Assembly (NCBI GenBank): GCA_026169375.1
Contig: JAPFCR010000015.1
Coordinates: 26,169-90,168 of the forward strand
Origin: Sporosarcina sp.
GTDB lineage: Bacteria; Bacillota; Bacilli; Bacillales_A; Planococcaceae
Direction of reading: 5' to 3'
Length of the DNA: 64,000 nt
Under the pieces are notes generated by a model that was given only the letters and a program-made list of their open reading frames with translations, did not search any database and was not told the DNA's origin. Shown here one piece after another: positions 8,448 to 16,395 of this stretch (positions within the stretch are counted from its first letter, which is position 1; each line of letters opens with the position of its first letter). The translations under genes were made by a program, and so were the position numbers.

Positions 8448-9308
8448 TTAAAACCAGTCTGCGTATCCTAATTTTCGTAAGTTCTCTGCAGATGTTTGCA
8501 AACAATCAAATGGACTTCTACCATATGTATCATCCTGCTCGACGATGAAATATTTCGCACCACTTTCTAATCCAGCTTCAATAATCGCTTTCATGTCAAG
8601 GCTACCTTCGCCAACTTCTGCAAATTCAATGACATTCACAAACTTTGCCATAAACTTATCGTAATCTGCTAACTCTTCTTCTGTTAAATCTAAACGACCA
8701 ATACGATAGTCTTTTAAATGAAGTAATGCGACACGACCTTCATACTCTTTAATAATTTTCACTGGATCTTCTCCAGCACGTTGAATCCAATGAACGTCTA
8801 ATTCAAATCCTAATTTAGTCGTGTTGTCCCTCATAATATCTAATAAGTACTTCCCATCGTACATTTCAAATTCAATATGATGCGTATGATGGTACAATTC
8901 AATGCCATGCTCTGCTAGTTTAACAGCTTCCGCTTCTGCTTTCTGGATAAAATCCATTGTTTTATCTTTATCGCCCATTAAATCTAATGGAATCATACCA
9001 ATACGTAAATAATTACAATTTAACTCTTTACAATCATTTACAATCTTATCAAAGTCATCTCTTAAAGAATCTCCTTGTAATCCTTTAGCAACTGGTTCTA
9101 CAAACGCTGACATTGCAGCTATTTCAATCTCGAAGTCTTCAGATGCCTTTTTAAATTCCGCTACATTTTCAGCTGTCATTGGAATTTGAGAGATTTCTAC
9201 ACTTCGATAACCAAGTTCACTTAATTGCTTCATTGTAGCGTAGACACCGTTTTCAGCTACTTCATTTTTCAACATCATCATTTGAACGCCTATTTTTCCT
9301 TTTCTCAT
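8448..9308 (-). CDS. Sugar phosphate isomerase/epimerase-family TIM-barrel protein
   Basis: A 286-aa AP_endonuc_2/xylose-isomerase-like TIM barrel, as in IolE, IolH and hydroxypyruvate-isomerase-like enzymes. Visible strand-end motifs that usually carry metal ligands are ELYHHTHHIEFE, GFELDVHWIQRAG, ALLHLKDYRIG, FAEVGEGSLD and FIVEQDDT. It follows Gfo/Idh gene 3 by 79 bases and is likely translated from the same message. Pairing of this fold with Gfo/Idh enzymes is common in pathways that oxidise a sugar ring and then eliminate or isomerise. The exact reaction cannot be read from sequence. The start ATG 9308 has GGGGGAT upstream. Confidence 0.8.
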   Translation of the reverse strand: MRKGKIGVQMMMLKNEVAENGVYATMKQLSELGYRSVEISQIPMTAENVAEFKKASEDFEIEIAAMSAFVEPVAKGLQGDSLRDDFDKIVNDCKELNCNYLRIGMIPLDLMGDKDKTMDFIQKAEAEAVKLAEHGIELYHHTHHIEFEMYDGKYLLDIMRDNTTKLGFELDVHWIQRAGEDPVKIIKEYEGRVALLHLKDYRIGRLDLTEEELADYDKFMAKFVNVIEFAEVGEGSLDMKAIIEAGLESGAKYFIVEQDDTYGRSPFDCLQTSAENLRKLGYADWF

Positions 9309-9387
9309 CTGTTAATCCCCCGTCTTCTCTATAAATGATTTTTGGTTAATATTATTTTGTTTTACTTTAAGCTTCATGCAGTTTTTA

Positions 9388-10536
9388 TTATTTCTCTTCT
9401 TCTTGAATTCGTTTATTTAATTCTTCTAAGAAATGATCTTCGTCTACTGGCAGTTCAACTTCTTTACCGAGCCAACTAGAAAGGTGAATTGCGTTTGCTA
9501 ATTCGACACCATTCAAACCATCACTTCCAGGCGCTAATAGTGGCGTATCATGTAAGATATTCTCAGCAAAGTTTTCAAGAACTGCGATATGCTGTGCACC
9601 CCAAACACTTTCAAACTCTAATTTTTCTTCAGTATAGTACTCGGATAAATCTTTTCCTTGCACTACAGCCTGAACATCTTCTGGTCCCATACTCGCATTG
9701 ATTTCTGATTCGCTTTGGTGGAGTCTTTTAATCGAGACTTTTTTGCTATCATCAACAACAATTTTTCCTTTATCCCCTAAAATTTCAAGCCTATCAGTCC
9801 CCATTAAATCGTGCGTACACGTAATGAATACACCCGTCGCGCCATTTCCATAATCAAATAGCGTTGTTAACTCATCTTCAACTGCAATATCTCTTTGATA
9901 GCCGTATTTCACATTCGAATAAACTTTTTGTGGCATTCCACAAATCCACTGGAATAAGTCTAGTTGATGTGGTGCTTGGTTCACAAGAACGCCTCCACCT
10001 TCACCTTTCCAAGTTGCACGCCATTCACTTCCATCATAATAAGCTTGTGGTCTCCACCAACTTGTAATGATCCAGTTAGAACGACGTATTTCACCTATTT
10101 CTCCTTGATCAATGACTTCTTTAATTTTTTGATACAATGCGTTTGTTCTTTGATTAAACATTATTCCATAAGTTAGTTCAGGTTTAGAGGACGCGATTTC
10201 ATTTAATTCTTTCACTTGTTTAGAATACACACCAGCTGGCTTTTCTATTAATGTATGTATATTTCGTTCAAGTGCTTGAATTCCAATTTCTGGGTGGGAA
10301 TAATGTGGTGTACAAACTACGACACTTTCAACTAAGCCACTTTCTAACATGTCAACATAGTCTTCATAAAAAGGAATTTCTGGATGTTTTTCAGCGTATT
10401 CTTTCTTTTTTTCTGGATCTATATCACATATCGCTGCAATTTCCATATTTTCAACGCGTCCATCTAGAAGAAACTGTGTATACAACCCACCTTGTGCGCC
10501 TACTCCTATAATTCCAACTTTTACTTTTTTCATCAT
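9388..10536 (-). CDS. Gfo/Idh/MocA-family oxidoreductase (3)
   Basis: A 382-aa NAD(P)-dependent dehydrogenase. The Rossmann loop is VGIIGVGAQGG, the catalytic EKP motif is in HTLIEKPAGV and the central motif is GGGVLVNQAPHQLDLFQWICG. The C-terminal part is somewhat longer than in the other copies and ends in a charged tail (EELNKRIQEEEK). Start ATG 10536 with AAAGGAG; the next codon is also ATG. It sits between the TRAP transporter and the TIM-barrel gene and probably acts on the transported sugar acid or glycoside. Confidence 0.85.
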   Translation of the reverse strand: MMKKVKVGIIGVGAQGGLYTQFLLDGRVENMEIAAICDIDPEKKKEYAEKHPEIPFYEDYVDMLESGLVESVVVCTPHYSHPEIGIQALERNIHTLIEKPAGVYSKQVKELNEIASSKPELTYGIMFNQRTNALYQKIKEVIDQGEIGEIRRSNWIITSWWRPQAYYDGSEWRATWKGEGGGVLVNQAPHQLDLFQWICGMPQKVYSNVKYGYQRDIAVEDELTTLFDYGNGATGVFITCTHDLMGTDRLEILGDKGKIVVDDSKKVSIKRLHQSESEINASMGPEDVQAVVQGKDLSEYYTEEKLEFESVWGAQHIAVLENFAENILHDTPLLAPGSDGLNGVELANAIHLSSWLGKEVELPVDEDHFLEELNKRIQEEEK

Positions 10537-10614
10537 TTATTCTCCTTTAAAACATTATTTAAAATCTCACTCACTTCTTAACCTACATTTCAAAGCTTAC
10601 TCAGGGATATGAAG

Positions 10615-10646
10615 AGATGCCGATTCAAAATATAAAATCGGCATCT
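10615..10646 (-). terminator. Hairpin between dctM and Gfo/Idh gene 3
   Basis: AGATGCCGATT pairs with AATCGGCATCT. No strong T-tract follows on the minus strand, so it may be a partial terminator or an mRNA-stabilising stem, allowing read-through from the transporter genes. Confidence 0.5.
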
Positions 10647-10681
10647 GACATTTATGTTTTATTTGAATACAATTCTAGCAT

Positions 10682-11962
10682 TTACTTACCAAGCAGTTGT
10701 GGTAAAAACATGACGAGACTTGGAACAAATGTAACAAGTAATAACACTGCAATTAACACACCATAAAACGGTAACATCGACCTGGCAGCTTTTTCTATAG
10801 GTACTTTTCCTATGGCTGAACCGATGAATAACACTGATCCCACAGGTGGTGTTACAAGTCCGATTGCTAAGTTAAGGACAAGCATCACACCAAAGTGAAT
10901 TGGATCCATGCCTATTCCAACAGCAATTGGTAATAAGATAGGCGTTGTGATTAGGATTAATGGTGCCATATCCATAACCATTCCTAATAACAATAAAATT
11001 AAGTTAATTAATAATAGTGTTGTAATATCGTTTGGTGAAATTGTTAAGATAAAATCTGTTGCCATTGCTGGTACTTTTAGTAGTGCTAATAGCCAACCAA
11101 ATGCAGATGAAGCTGCAATTAAAAACATAACCATAGAAAGTGTTCTAAACGTACGGTATAAAATGACTTTAAATTGACTAATGGGAATATCTTTATAAAC
11201 GAAAAACGTAATAATAAATGCATATAACGCACCTATTGCTGCAGATTCAGTTGCAGTAAAGTAACCACTTATAATTCCACCCATGATAATAACTGCTGTT
11301 AGAAGCCCTAAAATACCTTCACGTACAATCTTCGGGATTTCTTCTCTTTTAACCGGCTCACCTTTAGGGTAATTTCTTTTCACTGCAATTGCATAAGTTA
11401 ATATAAGTAGTGCTAAACCAAGAATAACTCCTGGTACGATACCGCCCATAAATAGTGCACCGACAGAAACTCCACCGGCAGCTGTTGAATAAATAATCAT
11501 ATTATGGCTTGGTGGGATAATAACTCCTTGTGTAGCAGATGCTGTCGTAACACTGACTGCATAATCATTATCATATCCTTGCTTTCTCATCATTGGGATT
11601 AATACTGATCCTAGTGATGATACGTCCGCAAGTGCTGATCCTGAAATTCCACCAAATAATGTACTTGTCATAACGTTTACAAGTGCAAGTCCGCCTCGAA
11701 TCTTACCAATAATAACGTTTGCTAAATTAATTAGACGACGAGAAATTCCACCCTCGTTCATAATTTCGCCAGCAAGTATAAAAAATGGTATTGCGATTAA
11801 CGAGAATGAGTTCACACCACTAATCATTCTTTGAATAATTGCTGCTAAATCTAACTGCATATACAAACCAGTGATTAAGGAGGATATTGCTAATGTTAAC
11901 GCGATCGGTACTCTTAGTAATAAAAGCAATATAAAACTACCGATTAATAATGCTACACCCAT
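10682..11962 (-). CDS. dctM: TRAP transporter large permease subunit (DctM family)
   Basis: A 426-aa membrane protein of the ion transporter superfamily with about 12-13 hydrophobic segments. Family signatures include IAIPFFILAGEIMNEGG, GSALADVSSLGSVLIPMM and ATESAAIGALYAF. With DctQ and DctP it forms a sodium-driven, binding-protein-dependent importer for carboxylated substrates. It starts 3 bases after the dctQ stop. The locus suggests a uronate or aldonate as cargo (inference). Confidence 0.93.
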   Translation of the reverse strand: MGVALLIGSFILLLLLRVPIALTLAISSLITGLYMQLDLAAIIQRMISGVNSFSLIAIPFFILAGEIMNEGGISRRLINLANVIIGKIRGGLALVNVMTSTLFGGISGSALADVSSLGSVLIPMMRKQGYDNDYAVSVTTASATQGVIIPPSHNMIIYSTAAGGVSVGALFMGGIVPGVILGLALLILTYAIAVKRNYPKGEPVKREEIPKIVREGILGLLTAVIIMGGIISGYFTATESAAIGALYAFIITFFVYKDIPISQFKVILYRTFRTLSMVMFLIAASSAFGWLLALLKVPAMATDFILTISPNDITTLLLINLILLLLGMVMDMAPLILITTPILLPIAVGIGMDPIHFGVMLVLNLAIGLVTPPVGSVLFIGSAIGKVPIEKAARSMLPFYGVLIAVLLLVTFVPSLVMFLPQLLGK

Positions 11963-11965
11963 GTG

Positions 11966-12499
11966 TTATCCTCTCCCCTCTTCTATCGCTTCTTCCATTG
12001 CTTCAGTATCTATCTCGTCATTGTATTCTTGATGCATTCCTTTAACAAATAACAATTCAATCCCGTAAAGGAGGATATAAACTCCAGTGACTGGCAACGC
12101 TGCATACAATACACTCGACGGTAGCCCTGTTCCTGCCATTGTTGAATTATTCATTAACATTGTAAACTTCCAACCATAGAATGTTAAAACGCCTCCGAAA
12201 AACAGCACTAAAACCTTTGCAAATAAATCACATAAGTTTTGAAGTTTTTCCGGGAATATCCCAACTAAAAATCCAACTCCAATATGAAGTTTTTTTCTAA
12301 ATCCATAAGCTATTCCTAATAAGCTAACCCAAACAAAAAGTAATAATGAAAGTTCTTCTGCCCATGATGGTGTAGACTTCAGAATTTGTCTAGAAAATAC
12401 TTGATACAGGATAATCACGATCATTGCCAGTAAAGCTGATAGCGATAAAAACACAAGCAGACGATCAACTAAATCTTTAATCGTTTTAAATACCTTCAT
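11966..12499 (-). CDS. dctQ: TRAP transporter small permease subunit (DctQ family)
   Basis: A 177-aa protein with four membrane segments and the DctQ pattern WAEELSLLLFVWVSLLGIAYGFRKKLHIGV. It couples to DctM in the TRAP membrane complex. The C-terminus is acidic (NDEIDTEAMEEAIEEGRG). It is translated just before dctM and separated from dctP by an unusually long 366-base gap. Confidence 0.9.
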   Translation of the reverse strand: MKVFKTIKDLVDRLLVFLSLSALLAMIVIILYQVFSRQILKSTPSWAEELSLLLFVWVSLLGIAYGFRKKLHIGVGFLVGIFPEKLQNLCDLFAKVLVLFFGGVLTFYGWKFTMLMNNSTMAGTGLPSSVLYAALPVTGVYILLYGIELLFVKGMHQEYNDEIDTEAMEEAIEEGRG

Positions 12500-12865
12500 T
12501 AAGAGTGCCCCTTTCTATCTGTTGTTCATTTTACAATTGGAAGCTAGAAATGTTTGAGCATTTCAAAGTATTTATCATTTGTATTTTCATGAACACAGTT
12601 AATAAAAAATATTTTAAATTTAATCAATACGGTATAACTTCAAACGCATGCCAATCTTCGTTAAATTTAGTTAAAGTCATACCACATTGATTAACATTCT
12701 TTAAAACTTCCTGCTTCTCTTTTATAAGAGATTTTATTTGAAAGTAAATTGGGCATTATTTTCATGACCTAGTGTCGTAATCATTTAACTTATTGTCTTT
12801 ACTAGAAGTATCATTTCTATAAATATAAAATTGGGAGAGGTGAGAAATAATCTCACCTCCTTTTT
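12500..12865 (-). other. Long dctP-dctQ intergenic region
   Basis: 366 AT-rich bases between the binding-protein gene and the permease genes, where spacing is usually short. Apart from the hairpin at 12834-12860 I see no gene or recognisable element. A 61-codon plus-strand frame here has no support. Confidence 0.5.
12834..12860 (-). terminator. Hairpin after dctP
   Basis: GGAGGTGAGA pairs with TCTCACCTCTCC immediately after the dctP stop. On the minus strand no strong T-tract follows, which fits a stabilising or partial-termination hairpin that keeps dctP message more abundant than dctQM. Confidence 0.6.
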
Positions 12866-13855
12866 TTATTCTAGCTTGTCAATCCATTCTTGATACTGTG
12901 GACCATACTTTTCATAGATTGGTTCAACAGCGTCTCTCCAAGGTCCAAAATCTGTAACTTCAAAAATTTCATTTCCATTTTCAATAATTGCCTCTTTAGA
13001 CTCTTCTTCTAATTCAGCCCATGCCTCACGTTGATACTCAACTGATTCTAAAGCTGCTTCTTGGAATGCCTTCTTATCTTCATCACTTAATTTATCCCAT
13101 AGACTTTGAGATGCGAGTAAAACTTCAGGTGGTCCTGAATATTCATTCAAAGTAAAGTATTTCGCTACTTCAAAATGATTTGATGTGTAATAGCTTGGGA
13201 AGTTATTCTCAGCGCCGTCTAGTACTCCAGTTTGAATAGCTGAGTATACCTCACCGTATTCCATTGGCGATGCAGATGCACCGAATGCTTCAAAAATATT
13301 AATAGACAAATCAGATGGCTGTACGCGAATCTTCAAACCTTTTAAATCTTCAGGTGTTTTTACAAGTTTTTTAGAGTTATAAATACTTCTTTCACCAGAA
13401 TCATAAAATGCTAATCCAACTAGATTAGAACCATCAAATGTGTCTAAAAGTTCTTGTCCTAATTCTCCAGTTAAATGTTCCCACTTAGATTCTTCATCCT
13501 CAAATAGATAAGGGAGTGATAAAACACCTATGTCATCCGAAAACTCAGTTAATGGAATTGAGTTTACTCTCGTTAAATCGATTGAACCTAGTTGTAATTG
13601 CTCTACAACACTTTTTTCTTCACCTAGTTGACCGCCTGCAAATACGTCAACTTTATAACGTCCGTCAGTTTTCTCTTCAACTAATTCCGCAAACTTCTTA
13701 TCTCCAATAACTGTTGGATATTCTTCAGGGTGATTGTCTGCTAATCTTAATGTAATCGCTTTCTCACCAGATTCAGAGTCGTCTCCTCCGCATGCAGCTA
13801 GCAACAACACAGAAAAAAGCATTAATGATATTATTACAGAAAGTCTTTTCTTCAA
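12866..13855 (-). CDS. dctP: TRAP transporter substrate-binding lipoprotein (DctP family)
   Basis: A 329-aa extracytoplasmic binding protein. A TTG start at 13855, nine bases after AAGGAGG, gives a clean signal peptide LKKRLSVIISLMLFSVLLLAACGG with lipobox LAAC, so it is a membrane-anchored lipoprotein. The DctP fold is shown by LRLADNHPEEYP, GGQLGEEKSVVEQLQLGSID and the LKGLKIRVQPSD segment, whose Arg normally binds the substrate carboxylate. YSAIQTGVLDGAENN is also typical. It is the first gene of the TRAP unit and has the best promoter of the island, with cre and operator. Confidence 0.92.
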   Translation of the reverse strand: MKKRLSVIISLMLFSVLLLAACGGDDSESGEKAITLRLADNHPEEYPTVIGDKKFAELVEEKTDGRYKVDVFAGGQLGEEKSVVEQLQLGSIDLTRVNSIPLTEFSDDIGVLSLPYLFEDEESKWEHLTGELGQELLDTFDGSNLVGLAFYDSGERSIYNSKKLVKTPEDLKGLKIRVQPSDLSINIFEAFGASASPMEYGEVYSAIQTGVLDGAENNFPSYYTSNHFEVAKYFTLNEYSGPPEVLLASQSLWDKLSDEDKKAFQEAALESVEYQREAWAELEEESKEAIIENGNEIFEVTDFGPWRDAVEPIYEKYGPQYQEWIDKLE

Positions 13856-13898
13856 TTGATTTTCCTCCTTTAATATTTTAATTATTAACACTTTAAAA

Positions 13899-13913
13899 CG
13901 TAACCGCTTTCAA
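13899..13913 (-). promoter_or_regulatory. cre-like site in the dctP leader
   Basis: On the minus strand TTGAAAGCGGTTACG matches the cre consensus at 14 of 15 positions. It lies between the transcription start region and the dctP start, where CcpA would act as a roadblock. Confidence 0.6.
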
Positions 13914-13942
13914 AATAATTACTTTGTTTTCTGACCATTCTT

Positions 13943-14006
13943 AATTACTTTGACCAATAAACAAACTAATTGCTTTCATTATAGATGTAAGCGCTTAACA
14001 TTTCAA
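13943..14006 (-). promoter_or_regulatory. dctP promoter with cre in the spacer and ROK-type operator
   Basis: On the minus strand TTGAAA (14001-14006), 17 bases, TATAAT (13978-13983). The spacer contains a cre-like palindrome, TTAAGCGCTTACA. Downstream, 13943-13967 matches the uxaC operator at 19 of 25 positions, with AAACAAAC fully kept. Confidence 0.75.
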
Positions 14007-14069
14007 GTTGTTTTCTACAAAATTTTCAATTATTTTCTTACAAATTGAAATATATACGTTTTTATGATC

Positions 14070-15443
14070 TTACAATAGCAAATAAGCGACTATTGTGCCT
14101 ATTCCACCAAATAATAATGCATAAGGTAAATTAATCAATGTAATTCGATAAGGACTTTGTTCAATATTCATAGAAGTTAACGTTACAACTAACCCGTAAG
14201 TACCTACTGTTAATGTTGCGATTGAACTTGTCACTAAAACAATTGCGATACTCAGTGGGTTATAAATTGAGAGTAACGTACTTAATAAACTGCCTAGAAT
14301 CCCGAACGTTGCGATTGGATGAACACCAAACATACTCAAAAAAATAAAAGCGACTTGAATGACAAAAAACACTAATAAAGGATATTCAGCAATCTTTATA
14401 ATCGGCTGTTGAACAACTTCCATAAATGCTGCCTCACCAATACTATGTGAAAACAAGGCTAAAGAAATAAATAAAATGATAAAGTTTTGCATCGTATTTG
14501 TTTTTTCTTTCCAATTATTCCAACCAATCACCCAAAATCTATGTAGTCTCTTCATAATGATTGACCAGACTACAGCAAAAGGAAAAATTAAGAGTGTCAC
14601 AGTTAATATAAAATCCATGTCAAATAATGTTCCGATAGAAATAACAGCCACTAAAAATAACACAAGCGCAATCATTAAATGAACAAGCTTTTTTAGTAAC
14701 TCTTTTAAATTCACATGCTCTACTTGTGTCAAGTCACTTTTATTCACCGTATGCTTCCGAAAATAAAGTCTTCCCCAAAGTGAATCTATGAAAAAAATGA
14801 TAATACCAATTAAAATTAACCATGGAAGTAATGAAACATAAGAAACTCCTGTAATAAAAATAGACATTGCCAATAAGATTTCCAAGGGACTCCATAATAA
14901 TGCTAAAGAATAACCTCTTAAAGTCGCTGTACTAATGAATGAACCACGAACTTTTTTATTTAAATCCGATAAGTTTGTTTTTAACACATCTTGAGAAATT
15001 GTAGCTGCTGATAGATTTAAAAAAGACGCTAATGTAAGTGTTGTAGCAGAACTTCGTGTATAAAGCCCACCTAAATTCGAAACATTTACTTGCATTAATG
15101 TATTTAAGCTCCGATCGAACCCGCCACTTCTCACAACGCTATTCATCCAAGGTAACATTGCTAATAGCATTAATAAGCCCATATTACTTGTCATAATAGG
15201 AGGCAACGCTGCAATCGATTGCCCTGAGGTGCCATACAAATAGCCACCAATTAATAAAAAGGCAAAACTGAGTGTTTTAAATAATCTAGAGGCACTATAA
15301 AATGATACGATTAACATCAACATTGCAAGTAAACCAATTACATACGTCAATCTCTCACTCACAATAAATAGATTGAGTATATATAATAAAAACACGAAAG
15401 CGTAGAATATATATAGATGTTCCGAAATACTTTCTTTCTTCAT
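14070..15443 (-). CDS. Putative permease of unknown substrate, next to larC1
   Basis: A 457-aa polytopic membrane protein with about 11-12 hydrophobic segments. Segments such as SSATTLTLASFLNLSAATISQDVL and FGVHPIATFGILGSLLS resemble re-entrant regions of ion-transporter-superfamily carriers, but I do not recognise a specific family. The ATG at 15443 follows GGGGGAT. The upstream ATG at 15455 has no binding site. It is 49 bases downstream of larC1 and most likely co-transcribed, so it could move the island's substrate, a product, or something needed for the nickel cofactor. No function is assigned. Confidence 0.6.
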   Translation of the reverse strand: MKKESISEHLYIFYAFVFLLYILNLFIVSERLTYVIGLLAMLMLIVSFYSASRLFKTLSFAFLLIGGYLYGTSGQSIAALPPIMTSNMGLLMLLAMLPWMNSVVRSGGFDRSLNTLMQVNVSNLGGLYTRSSATTLTLASFLNLSAATISQDVLKTNLSDLNKKVRGSFISTATLRGYSLALLWSPLEILLAMSIFITGVSYVSLLPWLILIGIIIFFIDSLWGRLYFRKHTVNKSDLTQVEHVNLKELLKKLVHLMIALVLFLVAVISIGTLFDMDFILTVTLLIFPFAVVWSIIMKRLHRFWVIGWNNWKEKTNTMQNFIILFISLALFSHSIGEAAFMEVVQQPIIKIAEYPLLVFFVIQVAFIFLSMFGVHPIATFGILGSLLSTLLSIYNPLSIAIVLVTSSIATLTVGTYGLVVTLTSMNIEQSPYRITLINLPYALLFGGIGTIVAYLLL

Positions 15444-15492
15444 GCCATCCCCCATTAACTGTTCATTTTTTCACATAAACGAATGCTTTCTT

Positions 15493-16251
15493 TTATGAAC
15501 CAATCATCACTCTCAACACATTCGGATGATTTGGAAATGTTTTCGTTCCAGCACCGTAACCAATTTGCTCGACAGTCATTGCAGGCATCGGACCAAACTG
15601 TTTTGCAAGTGTTGCAACAATCGCTGCGCCTGTTGGTGTTGCTAACTCGCCTTTAACTTCGCTTGCCGCAATTGGTACACCACGTAAAATTTCTAATGTT
15701 GCTGGGGCTGGAACTGGATAAATCCCGTGGTCGATATGAATCTTACCTGAACCGACAGGAATTGCTGATGAAAAGATTGTTTCTATGTTTAACTGATCCA
15801 GTAAAATCGCTGCCCCTACAATATCGATAATCGAATCTACAGCACCAACCTCATGAAAATGCACATCTTCTAACGGTACGTCGTGAATTTTCCCTTCTGC
15901 TATGCCAATTTTTTCAAATACTTTCAAAGCAATTTTCTCAGTTCTTTCTGTAAACCCAGCAGACTGAATTATTTCAACAATATGTTTATACGAACGATGA
16001 TCATGATGATGGTGGTGATGATCGTGGTCACCATGTTCATGATGATGTTCTTCCATTAGCAATACATCAAATTTCGTACTCGTGATGCCATTTTTCACAA
16101 CTTTTGTAAATTTCAATTCGTATTCATCTTCCATGTTTAACTTCTGTAATTCTTTTTCTAAATGCGCAGGGTCACCCCCCGCATCGACTAATGCACCGAT
16201 GACCATATCTCCGCTAATCCCTGAAAAACAATCAAAATACAATTTTTTCAT
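15493..16251 (-). CDS. larC: LarC1: N-terminal part of nickel-pincer cofactor cyclometallase
   Basis: The N-terminal LarC half (252 aa) as a complete separate gene. It starts MKKLYFDCFSGISGDM, has a histidine-rich stretch around residues 69-88 that is typical of LarC and probably binds nickel, then DVHFHEVGAVDSIIDIVG and ATPTGAAIVATLAKQFG. It ends NHPNVLRVMIGS, exactly where LarC1 normally joins LarC2. In Lactiplantibacillus plantarum a ribosomal frameshift joins the halves. Here the stop is clean and LarC2 lies about 15 kb away behind larB. ATG 16251 follows AAAGGTG. The permease gene is downstream, and the ROK repressor is divergent. Confidence 0.92.
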   Translation of the reverse strand: MKKLYFDCFSGISGDMVIGALVDAGGDPAHLEKELQKLNMEDEYELKFTKVVKNGITSTKFDVLLMEEHHHEHGDHDHHHHHHDHRSYKHIVEIIQSAGFTERTEKIALKVFEKIGIAEGKIHDVPLEDVHFHEVGAVDSIIDIVGAAILLDQLNIETIFSSAIPVGSGKIHIDHGIYPVPAPATLEILRGVPIAASEVKGELATPTGAAIVATLAKQFGPMPAMTVEQIGYGAGTKTFPNHPNVLRVMIGS

Positions 16252-16347
16252 TTTAAATGCACCTTTCTTTGTTATAATACAAATAAGTATACACTTTACA
16301 ATGCTTCAAACCAACTAGGAAGAACCACAATTCTTTACTTTCCAATT

Positions 16348-16372
16348 ATTTTGTTGGTGTGATAAACAAAGT
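16348..16372 (+). promoter_or_regulatory. ROK-type operator-like site between larC1 and the ROK regulator
   Basis: TTTGTT and AACAAA arms separated by 9 bases. On the minus strand it matches the uxaC operator at about 14 of 25 positions, mainly in the two arms. It overlaps the region just before the regulator start (TAGAAT at 16372-16377 may be the -10), consistent with autoregulation. Confidence 0.5.
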
Positions 16373-16395
16373 AGAATACGTCGAGGGGGATTTTT

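Noticed and set aside
12505..12690. 61-codon plus-strand frame in the dctP-dctQ gap
   Set aside because: No ribosome binding site and no recognisable composition; it is probably chance.
15456..15492. A remnant of larC2 or a frameshift site after larC1
   Set aside because: The bases after the larC1 stop do not encode the LarC2 start (VEVNLDD...), and no slippery sequence is seen. The intact LarC2 is at the left edge.
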